From an uncultured Caulobacteraceae bacterium (GTDB lineage Bacteria; Pseudomonadota; Alphaproteobacteria; Caulobacterales; Caulobacteraceae), in assembly GCA_937952995.1 (NCBI GenBank), contig CALFYB010000445.1, positions 1 to 37,009 of the forward strand: DNA of 37,009 nucleotides, read 5' to 3'. The notes under the pieces were generated by a model. The model saw only the letters and a program-made list of their open reading frames with translations, did no database searches and had not been told where the DNA came from. The translations under genes were made by a program, and so were the position numbers. Below, piece by piece: positions 7,710 through 16,056 of the stretch. The stretch's first letter is position 1; the number at the start of each line of letters is the position of its first letter.

Positions 7710-9113
7710 CTAGACGTTCAGCAGCAGGAATTCCCGCTCCCAAGGACTGACCGTGCGCATAAAGGCGTCATATTCCGCCAGCTTCACCCGCGAATAGGCA
7801 TCGATGAAGCTGCCGCCAAGAATGTCGCGCAGTGGAACGCATGAGCTTAGCAATTCCACCGACTCGATCAGGCTGCGCGGCAGTTCGACGCCGCGAAGAT
7901 TGGCGTCGGTATCAACGGGTGGCTCAGGCTTAAGACCCTCAATCATCCCCAAATAGCCCGCGCCCAACACGGCGGCGATGGCCAGATAGGGATTGGCATC
8001 GGAGGAGGGCACGCGATTTTCCACCCGGCGATTGGCGGCGTCCGATGGCGGAATGCGAATACCCGCGGTGCGGTTATCATAGCCCCATTGGGTGTTGACC
8101 GGTGCGCCGGACTCTTTGCTGATCCGACGATAGGAATTCACATAGGGTGCTAAGATGGCCATGATCGCAGGCATGTAGCGCTGTTGCCCGGCGATGAAAC
8201 TGTAAAATAGCTCTGTTGGTCCATCCGTCGCCGGATCAGAAAAAAGGTTCTTACCCGTGACGGGATCAACGATGGACTGATGGATGTGCATGGCCGAGCC
8301 AGGCTCTGAAGCCATGGGTTTGGCCATGAAGGTGGCATAGATCTCATGTTCCATCGCCGCTTCACGGATGGTGCGTTTGAACATGAAGACCTGATCGGCC
8401 AATTCTAGGGCGTTGCCGTGCCTCAGATTGATCTCCATCTGGGCCACACCGCTCTCGTGGATCAGGGTGTCGATCTCTAGGCCCTGACGCTCGGAATATT
8501 CGTACATGTCTTCGAACAGGGCATCGAACTCATTGACCGCCGAGATCGAATAGCCCTGACGCCCCGTCTCGGGCCTCCCAGACCGGCCCGTCGGCGGTTT
8601 GAGCGGATAGTCGGGGTCGACATTCTTTTCGACCAGATAGAATTCCAATTCCGGAGCGACGACCGGTTCCCATCCCTTGGCGCGATAGAGGGAAAGAACT
8701 CGGCGCAAGACTTGGCGGGGGCTTTCGTCGACGGGGCGGCCATCGGGATGGAAGGCGTCGTGAATGACCTGCGCCGTCGGGTCTTGGGCCCATGGCACGC
8801 TGGCCAAGGTCGCAAAATCGGGGACAAGGAAAATGTCCGTATCGGCCTGAACCGCGCCGATCAGACCTTCAAGGTCTGGGAAGTCGCCGGTGATGGTCTG
8901 ATAAAAGACCGACATGGGCAAGTTCATCGTCCCGCCATTGAGGAACTTGCGTACCGGCATGATCTTGCCGCGCGCCACACCGGCAAGGTCGGGCACGAAA
9001 CATTCGATCTCTTCAATGTTCTGGCGGGCAAACCATTGGGTTGCCTCTTCAATGGACGCAACTCCGCGCGCGGTCGCGGGGGCGGACTTTCGCTGTTTTG
9101 ATTTGGGTTTCAT
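7710..9113 (-). CDS. puuA: Glutamine synthetase-family gamma-glutamylpolyamine synthetase
   Basis: A 467-residue protein of the glutamine synthetase superfamily. Visible features are the N-terminal beta-grasp region (IEEIECFVPDLAGVARGKIMPV), APELEFYLVEK, the substrate and metal region GVAQMEINLRHGNALELAD, GSAMHIHQS at about residue 275 and the C-terminal catalytic region NRTAGIRIPPSDAANRRVENRVPSSDANPYLA. The N-terminus and the pairing with the PuuB-like oxidase immediately downstream point to PuuA, which glutamylates putrescine using ATP, rather than the ammonia-assimilating GlnA. It probably acts as a cytosolic oligomer. It follows ppc by 82 bases on the same strand. Other amines such as ethanolamine or spermidine are used by relatives, so putrescine is the likeliest but unproven substrate. 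Confidence 0.87.
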   Translation of the reverse strand: MKPKSKQRKSAPATARGVASIEEATQWFARQNIEEIECFVPDLAGVARGKIMPVRKFLNGGTMNLPMSVFYQTITGDFPDLEGLIGAVQADTDIFLVPDFATLASVPWAQDPTAQVIHDAFHPDGRPVDESPRQVLRRVLSLYRAKGWEPVVAPELEFYLVEKNVDPDYPLKPPTGRSGRPETGRQGYSISAVNEFDALFEDMYEYSERQGLEIDTLIHESGVAQMEINLRHGNALELADQVFMFKRTIREAAMEHEIYATFMAKPMASEPGSAMHIHQSIVDPVTGKNLFSDPATDGPTELFYSFIAGQQRYMPAIMAILAPYVNSYRRISKESGAPVNTQWGYDNRTAGIRIPPSDAANRRVENRVPSSDANPYLAIAAVLGAGYLGMIEGLKPEPPVDTDANLRGVELPRSLIESVELLSSCVPLRDILGGSFIDAYSRVKLAEYDAFMRTVSPWEREFLLLNV

Positions 9114-9195
9114 GACACTTTTTGGGTTTCAAAGGTCAGCCTAACCCAAGGTCGCGACATGCGCAAACCGCGATCTCCATTGGAATGGCGGGGCC

Positions 9196-11880
9196 TTAAC
9201 CTGTGTTACGCAAGGCCGCCGCGATACCATTGAGGGTTAATTGAATGCCAAGCTGAATGGCCTCGCCACTTTCGCCGCGCCGACGCCGAGACAGGAGTTC
9301 GATCTGTAATCGGTTCAGCGGATCAAGGCAGGGTTTTGATAGGGCAATCGAGGCGGCAAGATCCGGCTGGCTTTCCAATAGGGATGTTGCGCCGCGCACC
9401 TTCAGGATCAGGTCCTCGGTCGCCTTCCACTCACTATGGATGACGCCGTAGATGCGTTCGGCATGCGCCCGGTCAGGGGCAAGTCCGGCATAGGCGCTGG
9501 CCATGGCCATATCGCTTTGGGCCAAGGCGATTTCCATATTGGCGAGGAAAGTGTCGAGAAAGCCCCAGCCCTGAGCCATATCGCGCAGTTGGCTCATATC
9601 GATTTTCGCGGCCTTGACGCCCGAGGCAAAGCCATACCAGCCTGGCAACATAAACCGCGACTGTGACCAGCTAAACACCCACGGAATGGCGCGCAAATCT
9701 TCGATACGGCCCGATTTGGTGCGCGAGGCGGGCCGACTGCCGATCTTCAGATCAATGATCTCAGAGATGGGTGTGGCCGTGCGGAAAAAGCCGGCAAAGG
9801 CAGGGTCGCGATAGACCAGATCCTGATAGGCCTCGCATGAGGCATCGGTAATGGCGCTCATGGCCGGGCCAAATTTGGCATCCAGAGCCGTTGAGGTCGT
9901 ATCCCCTTCTTGGCGCAGGGTCGCAAGGAAGACCGCCGCGCAGGCGCTGTCTAAAGATTTACGCGCCGAGACCTCATCGCCGAATTTGCGGGCAATCATC
10001 TCGCCCTGCTCGGTGACCCGCATGCGTCCGCGCACAGTTCCGGCCGGTTGGGCGAGGATGGCCGCGAAACTTGAGCCGCCGCCGCGTCCTACCGATCCAC
10101 CTCGGCCGTGAAAAAGCTGCAGGCCGACGCCCTGCTCGTCGCACACCTTCAGAATGTCGGACGAAGACCGGTGCAACGACCAGCGAGAGGCGGTGTAACC
10201 ACCATCCTTGTTGCTGTCTGAATAGCCGAGCATGACCTCTTGGGTCGCCTTTGGCCCAAGCAAGGACCGTGTAATCGGCAGTTTGAGCCAGCGATCAATG
10301 ATGGCCGGAGCCGCCTCGAGGTCGCCAATGGTTTCAAATAGGGGTGCAACACCAAGCATCGACCTTGGTGCCGCTCCGCCAAAGACCAGACCCGCCTGCT
10401 TGAGCAGGACCAAAGGTTCCAGAATGTCGGATACGGACGCGGCCTTGGACACCACATAGGCACCGATCGCCTCTGGACCATAGGCGGACACCGTGTCGGC
10501 CGCCGCGTCCAAAATCCGAAGCTCTCGCTTGGTTTCCGATGAGTAGGACGCAAAGGGCCAGCGCAGGACGCGGTCGTCCGACAGCTGTTCAATCAGAAGC
10601 TCGATCCTTTGATCCTCTGAAAGCCCAAGATAGTCGATCGGGGTTGGGGATTGGGCAAACAGATCTGCCACCACCCGTTCATGGACGTCGGAGTTTTGGC
10701 GAAGATCGAGGGACAGCAGGTGAAAGCCGCAGCAGCGGACAATCTGCAGCAAGACCTTAAGCGTGGTTCCCACCAATCGCTCACCGCCGTGGGCAATCAA
10801 GCTGTCGCGAATGATCGACAGATCATGCACCAGTTCGGACACGGCACCGTAGGCTTGCGCCTGTGCTGCGGCCTTGGGAGCCCCGATGGGGGAGGCCTTT
10901 AGTCGCTCCGCCGTGGCCAGAACCCGGTCGTGAATATAGGTCAGCGCCCTTCGATAGGGCTCGTCTGCGCGGTGAACCGAATGTTGGGCTGAGCGCCTCG
11001 CCAATTCCATGACCTCGTCCGAGACGGGGGCCAAGGTAACCGACAGGGTCAACTCTGTTTCAAGCTGATCCAGCTGTTCAAGGTACCAGGCGAAGATGAC
11101 TTGGCCCTGTTCGGCGAGGGCTAGCTTTAAGGTTACATCGTCGACGTGGGGGTGGCCGTCGCGGTCCCCCCCAATCCAAGATCCCAACCCAACCACCAGA
11201 GGGAAGGGGGCCTGTTCAGGCAAATCGCGGTCCCAATCGCCATAGAGCCGAACTAAGGCCGGTAAAATCGCCCGCCGCACAAAGCCCAACGTATTGTCGA
11301 TCTCATCACTGACCGTAATGCGGTCGGGACGATGGAGGCGTGTCTTCCATAGCAGGGCGACAGCACGGAACAGTTCATCCTGCGTCCAAAGGTCGAGCGT
11401 GCGCGGCAGGCTATGGCGGCGCAATGCCAAGATCCGCGCGACTTCAAATTCGCGGTCAACCACGGATGCGCGGCGCATTTCGGTTGGGTGGGCGGTCAGC
11501 ACGGGGGTCAGACGCATCGTGTCCAACACCGACTGGATGTCTGCGTCTGAAACGCCTTCGCTCTGTTTTAAGGCCACAGCACCGGTCAAGGTCGCAGGCA
11601 GGCCGCCGGACTGTCCGTCATCCAACTGCCGACGCCCCGCAACATCTTCGGCAATATTGGTCAGGGTCGATAGGCAGGCCAGCGCCCGGACAAGATAGAC
11701 GGCCTCATCGGCGGACAGGTTTGACAGATCATCCGCGCGGTCACCGGCGGCTCTGGCCCTTTGAACACCCTGCTGACGAGCTTCGCCGTCCAGATAGGCG
11801 AGGGCCTCGTTGAACAGGCGCTCGAGAAGCCGGACATTCTGCGCCACTCGGCGCGTGGTCGACTCATCGAAGGTCATCAT
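9196..11880 (-). CDS. ppc: Phosphoenolpyruvate carboxylase
   Basis: An 894-residue enzyme that carboxylates phosphoenolpyruvate to oxaloacetate, replenishing the TCA cycle. All hallmarks are present: VLTAHPTEMRRAS with catalytic H131, GSWIGGDRDGHP, the LDLRQNSDVHE region, MLGYSDSNKDGG, the glycine-rich FHGRGGSVGRGGG loop, and the conserved C-terminal NGIAAALRNTG. Length is normal for the family. I choose the ATG at 11880 because AGGAG lies exactly six bases upstream. An ATG at 11922 would add 14 residues and has no such site. It is divergent from the cinA-type gene and is followed by puuA and puuB on the same strand. A single transcript is possible but the 82-base gap leaves room for a separate promoter. 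Confidence 0.97.
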   Translation of the reverse strand: MMTFDESTTRRVAQNVRLLERLFNEALAYLDGEARQQGVQRARAAGDRADDLSNLSADEAVYLVRALACLSTLTNIAEDVAGRRQLDDGQSGGLPATLTGAVALKQSEGVSDADIQSVLDTMRLTPVLTAHPTEMRRASVVDREFEVARILALRRHSLPRTLDLWTQDELFRAVALLWKTRLHRPDRITVSDEIDNTLGFVRRAILPALVRLYGDWDRDLPEQAPFPLVVGLGSWIGGDRDGHPHVDDVTLKLALAEQGQVIFAWYLEQLDQLETELTLSVTLAPVSDEVMELARRSAQHSVHRADEPYRRALTYIHDRVLATAERLKASPIGAPKAAAQAQAYGAVSELVHDLSIIRDSLIAHGGERLVGTTLKVLLQIVRCCGFHLLSLDLRQNSDVHERVVADLFAQSPTPIDYLGLSEDQRIELLIEQLSDDRVLRWPFASYSSETKRELRILDAAADTVSAYGPEAIGAYVVSKAASVSDILEPLVLLKQAGLVFGGAAPRSMLGVAPLFETIGDLEAAPAIIDRWLKLPITRSLLGPKATQEVMLGYSDSNKDGGYTASRWSLHRSSSDILKVCDEQGVGLQLFHGRGGSVGRGGGSSFAAILAQPAGTVRGRMRVTEQGEMIARKFGDEVSARKSLDSACAAVFLATLRQEGDTTSTALDAKFGPAMSAITDASCEAYQDLVYRDPAFAGFFRTATPISEIIDLKIGSRPASRTKSGRIEDLRAIPWVFSWSQSRFMLPGWYGFASGVKAAKIDMSQLRDMAQGWGFLDTFLANMEIALAQSDMAMASAYAGLAPDRAHAERIYGVIHSEWKATEDLILKVRGATSLLESQPDLAASIALSKPCLDPLNRLQIELLSRRRRGESGEAIQLGIQLTLNGIAAALRNTG

Positions 11881-11886
11881 TTCAGT

Positions 11887-11891
11887 CTCCT
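11887..11891 (-). promoter_or_regulatory. Ribosome binding site deciding the ppc start
   Basis: On the minus strand AGGAG is followed by six bases and then ATGATG at 11880. This supports initiation at 11880 (or 11877) and not at the upstream in-frame ATG at 11922. Confidence 0.8.
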
Positions 11892-11975
11892 GTAAGCTTT
11901 CGCGCACCTTAGCTTGAATCATGTAAAAACCCTTGTACGGGTCAATAGTGACGTGACCGATGGGAGAATAGGACG

Positions 11976-12464
11976 ATGGAAGAGCTTTGGCGCTTGGGAG
12001 AAGAGGCCGGTCAGCGGCTTAAGGATCGCAAACAAACCATCGCGGTCGCTGAATCATCGTCAGGTGGCCTTCTGTCGGCGGCCCTGTTGGCGGTTCCGGG
12101 CGCTTCGGCCTATTTTCTAAGTGGGGCCGTGGTCTATACGGGCCGAGCCAGGCGCAAGCTGATGGGCCTAGAAGCCGATGCGGTGGAAGGCATGCGCTCG
12201 TCCAGTGAGCCCTATGCCCTGTTGCTCGCGCGCACGGCCAAGGAACGGTTTCGCACCGATTGGGGCCTGTCTGAAACAGGAGCCGCTGGGCCGACGGGCA
12301 ATCCTTACGGCGATGCGGCAGGCCATAGCTGCATTGGGGTCAGCGGACCGGTCGAGCGGGTCATGACCCTTGAAACCGCAAGCCCAGATCGGCGCGCCAA
12401 TATGCAGGCCTTTGCCGAACAGGCCTTGCGGGCGCTCATCGCTGCTCTGGATGCTCAGGCCTAG
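11976..12464 (+). CDS. CinA C-terminal domain protein (nicotinamide-nucleotide amidohydrolase, PncC type)
   Basis: A 162-residue stand-alone CinA-C domain. The signature IAVAESSSGGLLSAALLAVPG is at residues 22-42, SGAVVYT follows, and GAAGPTGNPYGDAAG lies in the C-terminal half. Members deamidate nicotinamide mononucleotide to nicotinic acid mononucleotide in the pyridine nucleotide salvage cycle. The length matches single-domain PncC proteins, which lack the N-terminal MoCF-like domain of full CinA. It is divergent from ppc and its stop is two bases from the stop of a convergent small unknown gene. Expression is probably independent, since no gene shares its direction until the WYL regulator at 12854. 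Activity of this particular protein is inferred from the family. Confidence 0.9.
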   Translation: MEELWRLGEEAGQRLKDRKQTIAVAESSSGGLLSAALLAVPGASAYFLSGAVVYTGRARRKLMGLEADAVEGMRSSSEPYALLLARTAKERFRTDWGLSETGAAGPTGNPYGDAAGHSCIGVSGPVERVMTLETASPDRRANMQAFAEQALRALIAALDAQA

Positions 12465-12466
12465 GG

Positions 12467-12766
12467 TTAGGCTGCGCGTTGACCTGCGGGGGAATCAAGC
12501 ACCCGCAGGATTTCGCCCTCGCGTTCATTCCAGATGATGCTGACCCCTAAGGCGCGGTCTAACTGGTTACCAAGAGCTGATCGCACCTGACTATCGCCGA
12601 GCCGCTTGGGGCTGATTCGCATCAAGGTTCGACCACAGCCGAGATCTTCATGATGATCGGCATGGCGCAGCACCGCATCAATGATCGCGCCCGTTAGGGG
12701 AGACCTGACCGTGGCTGCGGCCTTGGCGGGTCGGTAGCTCGAGGCGAAGCGCTTATAGGGGGCCAT
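12467..12766 (-). CDS. Hypothetical 99-residue protein
   Basis: I do not recognise this protein. It begins MAPYKRFASSYRPAK, has a basic alanine-rich N-terminus, a middle section with HADHHEDLGCGRTL and a C-terminal part with an ILRVLDSP stretch. No signal peptide or membrane segment is evident. The ATG at 12766 is preceded by AAGGA at eight bases. A longer version from 12862 would overlap the start of the WYL regulator and is less likely. It is convergent with the CinA-type gene and divergent from the WYL regulator. It may be a genuine small cytosolic protein, but the evidence is only its open frame and ribosome binding site. Confidence 0.5.
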   Translation of the reverse strand: MAPYKRFASSYRPAKAAATVRSPLTGAIIDAVLRHADHHEDLGCGRTLMRISPKRLGDSQVRSALGNQLDRALGVSIIWNEREGEILRVLDSPAGQRAA

Positions 12767-12853
12767 GGGGGGCGTCCTTGGGGTCAAGTGGTCTGGTCTT
12801 GACCTTGTGGACCGCATGTGCGTCAAATTCGGTCGTATCTTTCGGAGCCACCT

Positions 12854-13864
12854 ATGCGACACGATAAGGCCCAGCGTCTCTTGACCCTTGCCAGGATGCT
12901 GGCGGGAACGGCTGAAGGCTTGACGCTAGATGAGATGGCGTCTCGCCTAGAGGTCGGTCGTCGCACGGTTGAACGCATGCGCGACGCCGTGCGTGAAGTG
13001 TTCCCGCAGATGGAAGATATTGACGATCCCCCAACCCGGCGCTTTCGCATTCCCTCTGGTCTGGATGGTCTTTTTCAAGCCCCGACGGCCGAAGAACTAG
13101 CGGCACTTCGGACCGCTTCAGAAGCCCTCAGCAGTTCGGGTGCGCAAAATCGGGCTGGCGCGCTCGCCACCTTGGAAGCCAAGCTGATGGCCTCGATGCG
13201 ACCGGGCGTTCGCCGCCGTCTGGCTCCTGATGTCGAGGCCCTGCTTCAGGCCGAAACCATCGCGGTTCAGGCGGGACCACGTCCCTTTGAAGAGGATGAT
13301 GTGCTGGCGCGTGTGCGCGAGGCCATCAAGTCCATGCGGGCCCTTCGGCTTCGATATGACGGCGGCAGCACACCGGGGCGGATGCGCGATGTCGTCCCGT
13401 TTGGGCTTCTGTTTGGCCGCAGCAACTATCTGGTTGCCGCCGAGCTGACCCCGGATCAACCCGTCGGCCCGCCACGCAATTGGCGGCTTGATCGCATGGG
13501 CCAGATCGAGGTCCTCGATGTGCCCGCCAGTCCTCCGGAAGACTTTTCTTTGCAGGACTATGCCGATCAGAGCTTTGGCATCTATCAGGACGATGTTGAG
13601 GATGTGGTCCTCAAGATCTTGCCGCATGGCGCAGAAGATGCGCTGCGCTGGCGCTTCCATAGCCATCAGAGCGTCACCCATGAGCCTGATGGTTCGGTGA
13701 CCATCGCCTTTCGGGCCAGTGGCATGACCGAACTGTCTTGGCACCTGTTCAGCTGGGGCGACAAGATCAGAATTCTTGCACCTGACCGGTTGCGCGAGGT
13801 CTTAGCCGAGCAACTGAAATTGGCGGCGATGGCCCTGACGCCAGAGGTCGACGTCCCAAATTGA
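12854..13864 (+). CDS. YafY-type WYL-domain transcriptional regulator
   Basis: A 336-residue helix-turn-helix regulator. Residues 1-60 form a DeoR-like winged helix (RHDKAQRLLTLARML, then TLDEMASRLEVGRRTVERMRD). The middle part contains the WYL core (LRLRYDGG, RDVVPFGLLFGRSNYLVAAE), and the C-terminal WCX extension ends with LFSWGDKIRILAPDRLREVLAEQL. WYL domains bind nucleic acid or small ligands and often control DNA-damage or defence genes, but single regulators of this size also control metabolism. The ATG at 12854 follows a GGAG sequence. An earlier ATG at 12818 would add 12 residues overlapping the divergent unknown gene. Targets are not evident: the only same-strand neighbours are a small possible membrane protein 46 bases downstream and the CoA-transferase. 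Confidence 0.88.
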   Translation: MRHDKAQRLLTLARMLAGTAEGLTLDEMASRLEVGRRTVERMRDAVREVFPQMEDIDDPPTRRFRIPSGLDGLFQAPTAEELAALRTASEALSSSGAQNRAGALATLEAKLMASMRPGVRRRLAPDVEALLQAETIAVQAGPRPFEEDDVLARVREAIKSMRALRLRYDGGSTPGRMRDVVPFGLLFGRSNYLVAAELTPDQPVGPPRNWRLDRMGQIEVLDVPASPPEDFSLQDYADQSFGIYQDDVEDVVLKILPHGAEDALRWRFHSHQSVTHEPDGSVTIAFRASGMTELSWHLFSWGDKIRILAPDRLREVLAEQLKLAAMALTPEVDVPN

Positions 13865-13910
13865 CGTAGGCACCGCTCAAAAGGGTTTTCGTTCACACGG
13901 AGACCCGATC

Positions 13911-14123
13911 ATGTTCGACCTCACCCTCAATCGTCCAAGCTTTTCGTCTGACCTTCTGGGCCTTAGCCGCGCCCTCTATAGTGTTCTGCGCTACGGCGTC
14001 GTGTTGCTGGTGTGGCTGGGCCTATTTGCCATCAGGCCTCGCCTCGCCATTTTGGCCTTCAAAAATCGTCGGCTAGGTTCGCCCATTCCAAGGATGCGCC
14101 GTCGCCGCACTATTGGCCATTGA
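13911..14123 (+). CDS. Possible small single-pass membrane protein (70 residues)
   Basis: A short open frame begins 46 bases after the WYL regulator with CGGAGA seven bases before its ATG. The product has a polar N-terminus, one hydrophobic segment at about residues 27-48 (containing GVVLLVWLGLFAI), and a very basic C-terminus with RMRRRR. That arrangement would be compatible with an inner-membrane protein whose tail faces the cytoplasm. No family is recognised. It could be co-transcribed with the WYL gene. The main doubt is length: a 70-codon frame can occur by chance in this G+C-rich DNA. Confidence 0.45.
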   Translation: MFDLTLNRPSFSSDLLGLSRALYSVLRYGVVLLVWLGLFAIRPRLAILAFKNRRLGSPIPRMRRRRTIGH

Positions 14124-14180
14124 GGCTTGCCTATCCTATAGCTGCGTTGGGCCATGACCGACGTCAACGGCTTGAGCATC

Positions 14181-14185
14181 AAGGA
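14181..14185 (+). promoter_or_regulatory. Ribosome binding site deciding the CoA-transferase start
   Basis: AAGGA lies seven bases before the ATG at 14193. It favours that start over the in-frame ATG at 14154, which has only a weak TTGGG upstream. Confidence 0.6.
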
Positions 14186-14192
14186 CCCTTCA

Positions 14193-15365
14193 ATGAAACG
14201 CCCCCTGGCCGGTGTCCGTATCCTCGCCGTCGAGCTCTATGGAGCAGGGCCCTATGGCACGCAGTTGATGGCCGAGCTGGGCGCAGAGGTGGTTAAGATC
14301 GAGGCTCCCTCGATGGGCGGAGATGTGAGCCGCTCGGTCGGACCCTATTTTCTAGGGGAGGGGGACACGGCCTTCTTTCAGACCTTCTCGCGGTCCAAGT
14401 CCTCACTGGCCCTTGAGCTTAAGACCCCAGAGGGCCGCGCGATCTTTGAAAAGCTGGTCGCAGGTGCTGATGCGGTCGTGAATAACCTGCGCGGTGATAA
14501 GCCGGGCAAGCTGGGCCTGACTTACGACGATCTCAAGTCCATCAAGCCTTCCATCGTCTGCGCCCATCTGTCGGCCTATGGCCGTAACAACAGCCGCGCC
14601 AACTGGCCGGGTTATGATTATCTGATGCAGGCCGAAAGCGGCATGATGAGCTTGACCGGTGAGCCCGACGCGCCGCCAACAAGGCTTGGTCTGTCGATGG
14701 TTGATTTCATGACCGGTTCGGTCTTTGCGCTCGGTATTGTCTCGGCGATCTTGAACGCCCGGAGCACCGGTGAGGGCTGCGACGTGGATGTGTCGCTGTT
14801 TGACGTGGCCCTTCACCAAACCTCCTATCCTGCCGTTTGGGCCATGAATGAGGGCTATGAGCCTGAGCGCCTGCCGCGCGGAGCCCATCCGTCTATCGCG
14901 CCGTCGCAACTGGTCCGCACTGCCGATGGCTGGGGCCTCTTAATGTGCCAGACTCCCAAATTTTGGGCCCTATTCTGCGGCCTTACAGGACGGAGCGATC
15001 TGGCGGATGATCCTCGATTTGCCGACATTCCAGCCCGCCGCGCCCATTTGGCTGAGCTGACGCAGGCGCTGGACGGCCTCTTCATGACCCGCAAGTCTCA
15101 GGACTGGAGCGATCTCTTTGCTGGCCAAGTGCCGTTTGCGCCGGTCAAGGATCTGAAGTCGGCCTTAGATAACCCCTTTGTGGCCGAGGTGGGTATGAGG
15201 GATATTGTCGATCACCCCGCCAAACCTGAAGGCCTGCACATGTTGGCCAGCCCCGTGATGATCAATGGCCAACGGATGACTGGCCATCGTGCCCCGACCT
15301 TGGGTGAGCAGACCGACGCTATTTTGGCCGCGTTGAAATCATCCGATAGAGGCGAAGGCGTCTAG
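14193..15365 (+). CDS. CaiB/BaiF family (family III) CoA-transferase
   Basis: A 390-residue class III CoA-transferase, which moves CoA between acyl-CoA donors and carboxylic acids. The N-terminus MKRPLAGVRILAVELYGAGPYG is the usual opening, followed by ELGAEVVKIE, NLRGDKPGKLGL, the GYDYLMQAESGMMSLTG region and the catalytic aspartate region VDFMTG (D171 here). The C-terminal small domain has PFAPVKDL and APTLGEQTD. Using the start at 14193 gives the expected first residues. The ATG at 14154 is an alternative. Its stop codon overlaps that of the convergent L,D-transpeptidase in a shared CTAG at 15362-15365. No acyl-CoA dehydrogenase or other partner is adjacent, so the acid substrate cannot be named. 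Confidence 0.9.
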   Translation: MKRPLAGVRILAVELYGAGPYGTQLMAELGAEVVKIEAPSMGGDVSRSVGPYFLGEGDTAFFQTFSRSKSSLALELKTPEGRAIFEKLVAGADAVVNNLRGDKPGKLGLTYDDLKSIKPSIVCAHLSAYGRNNSRANWPGYDYLMQAESGMMSLTGEPDAPPTRLGLSMVDFMTGSVFALGIVSAILNARSTGEGCDVDVSLFDVALHQTSYPAVWAMNEGYEPERLPRGAHPSIAPSQLVRTADGWGLLMCQTPKFWALFCGLTGRSDLADDPRFADIPARRAHLAELTQALDGLFMTRKSQDWSDLFAGQVPFAPVKDLKSALDNPFVAEVGMRDIVDHPAKPEGLHMLASPVMINGQRMTGHRAPTLGEQTDAILAALKSSDRGEGV

Positions 15366-15973
15366 ATCTTGTCGGCATAGATCATTCGCCCGCGCCCAAG
15401 GCGCGTCAGAACCTGCTCTAAATCGGTTTGAGCCACGGCAAAGCAGCCTTCGCTTCGCCCTAACTTCCCGGTGTCGCGCACCATCGATGGGCTGACATAC
15501 CAAGCGGCATGAACGACAATGGCCCGCGGCTTGGCATTGTCGTTGGTCGGGTCTAGCCCGGTGAGGCGCAATGATCGGCCGTGTTTGCCGGTATAGATAT
15601 CGTCTGTGACATAGGCCCCCGGCGATGAGGCGTAAGAGCCTTCGGCATTGCTAAACCGTTTGAGCCATCCCGAATGGTCTGGATCTGATCCGCGGCCATG
15701 GGCAACCAACAGGGTCTGGACCTGCCCTGAATGCAAATCGAGCAGATGGAACCGGGGCGTTGCCGAGGCTCTGGAAAAATCAACTATGCCCATGAGATCG
15801 GTATTTTTGACCTGCGCCCGATGACGAACCATGGCCTCAAGGGCCCGCTGTCTAAGTGCGGAGGAAATATCAGTGCCGAGTGGGGCGCTATGGGCGACGG
15901 ATGCGCAGACCAGCCCCATCAGGGGCGCAGCGAATAGGGCTCGGCGGGTTAGATTTAGTCTCTCATCGGGCAT
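15362..15973 (-). CDS. Murein L,D-transpeptidase catalytic-domain family protein (YkuD_2 type)
   Basis: A 203-residue exported protein. The N-terminus has twin arginines before a hydrophobic stretch (LTRRALFAAPLMGLVCASVAHSA), a signal peptide that might use Tat or Sec. The mature part matches the YkuD_2 family: AHGRGSDPDH at about 91-100, histidine H155 in VVHAAWYV, and SEGCFAV with likely nucleophile C177. These enzymes resemble L,D-transpeptidases that cross-link or modify peptidoglycan or attach proteins to it. It is the downstream member of a same-strand pair with a larger L,D-transpeptidase, separated by 83 bases. Which reaction it catalyses cannot be told from sequence. Confidence 0.88.
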   Translation of the reverse strand: MPDERLNLTRRALFAAPLMGLVCASVAHSAPLGTDISSALRQRALEAMVRHRAQVKNTDLMGIVDFSRASATPRFHLLDLHSGQVQTLLVAHGRGSDPDHSGWLKRFSNAEGSYASSPGAYVTDDIYTGKHGRSLRLTGLDPTNDNAKPRAIVVHAAWYVSPSMVRDTGKLGRSEGCFAVAQTDLEQVLTRLGRGRMIYADKI

Positions 15974-16056
15974 ACAGACATCGCTCCAAATCGATTATGT
16001 GCCCCCCGGCGACTCCTCCCATAACCGCTCGGTCTAACGACGTCACGCCTGTATTT

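Noticed and set aside
13118..13744. A 208-codon open frame antisense to the WYL regulator
   Set aside because: The WYL motifs are on the plus strand. The antisense product has no family features.
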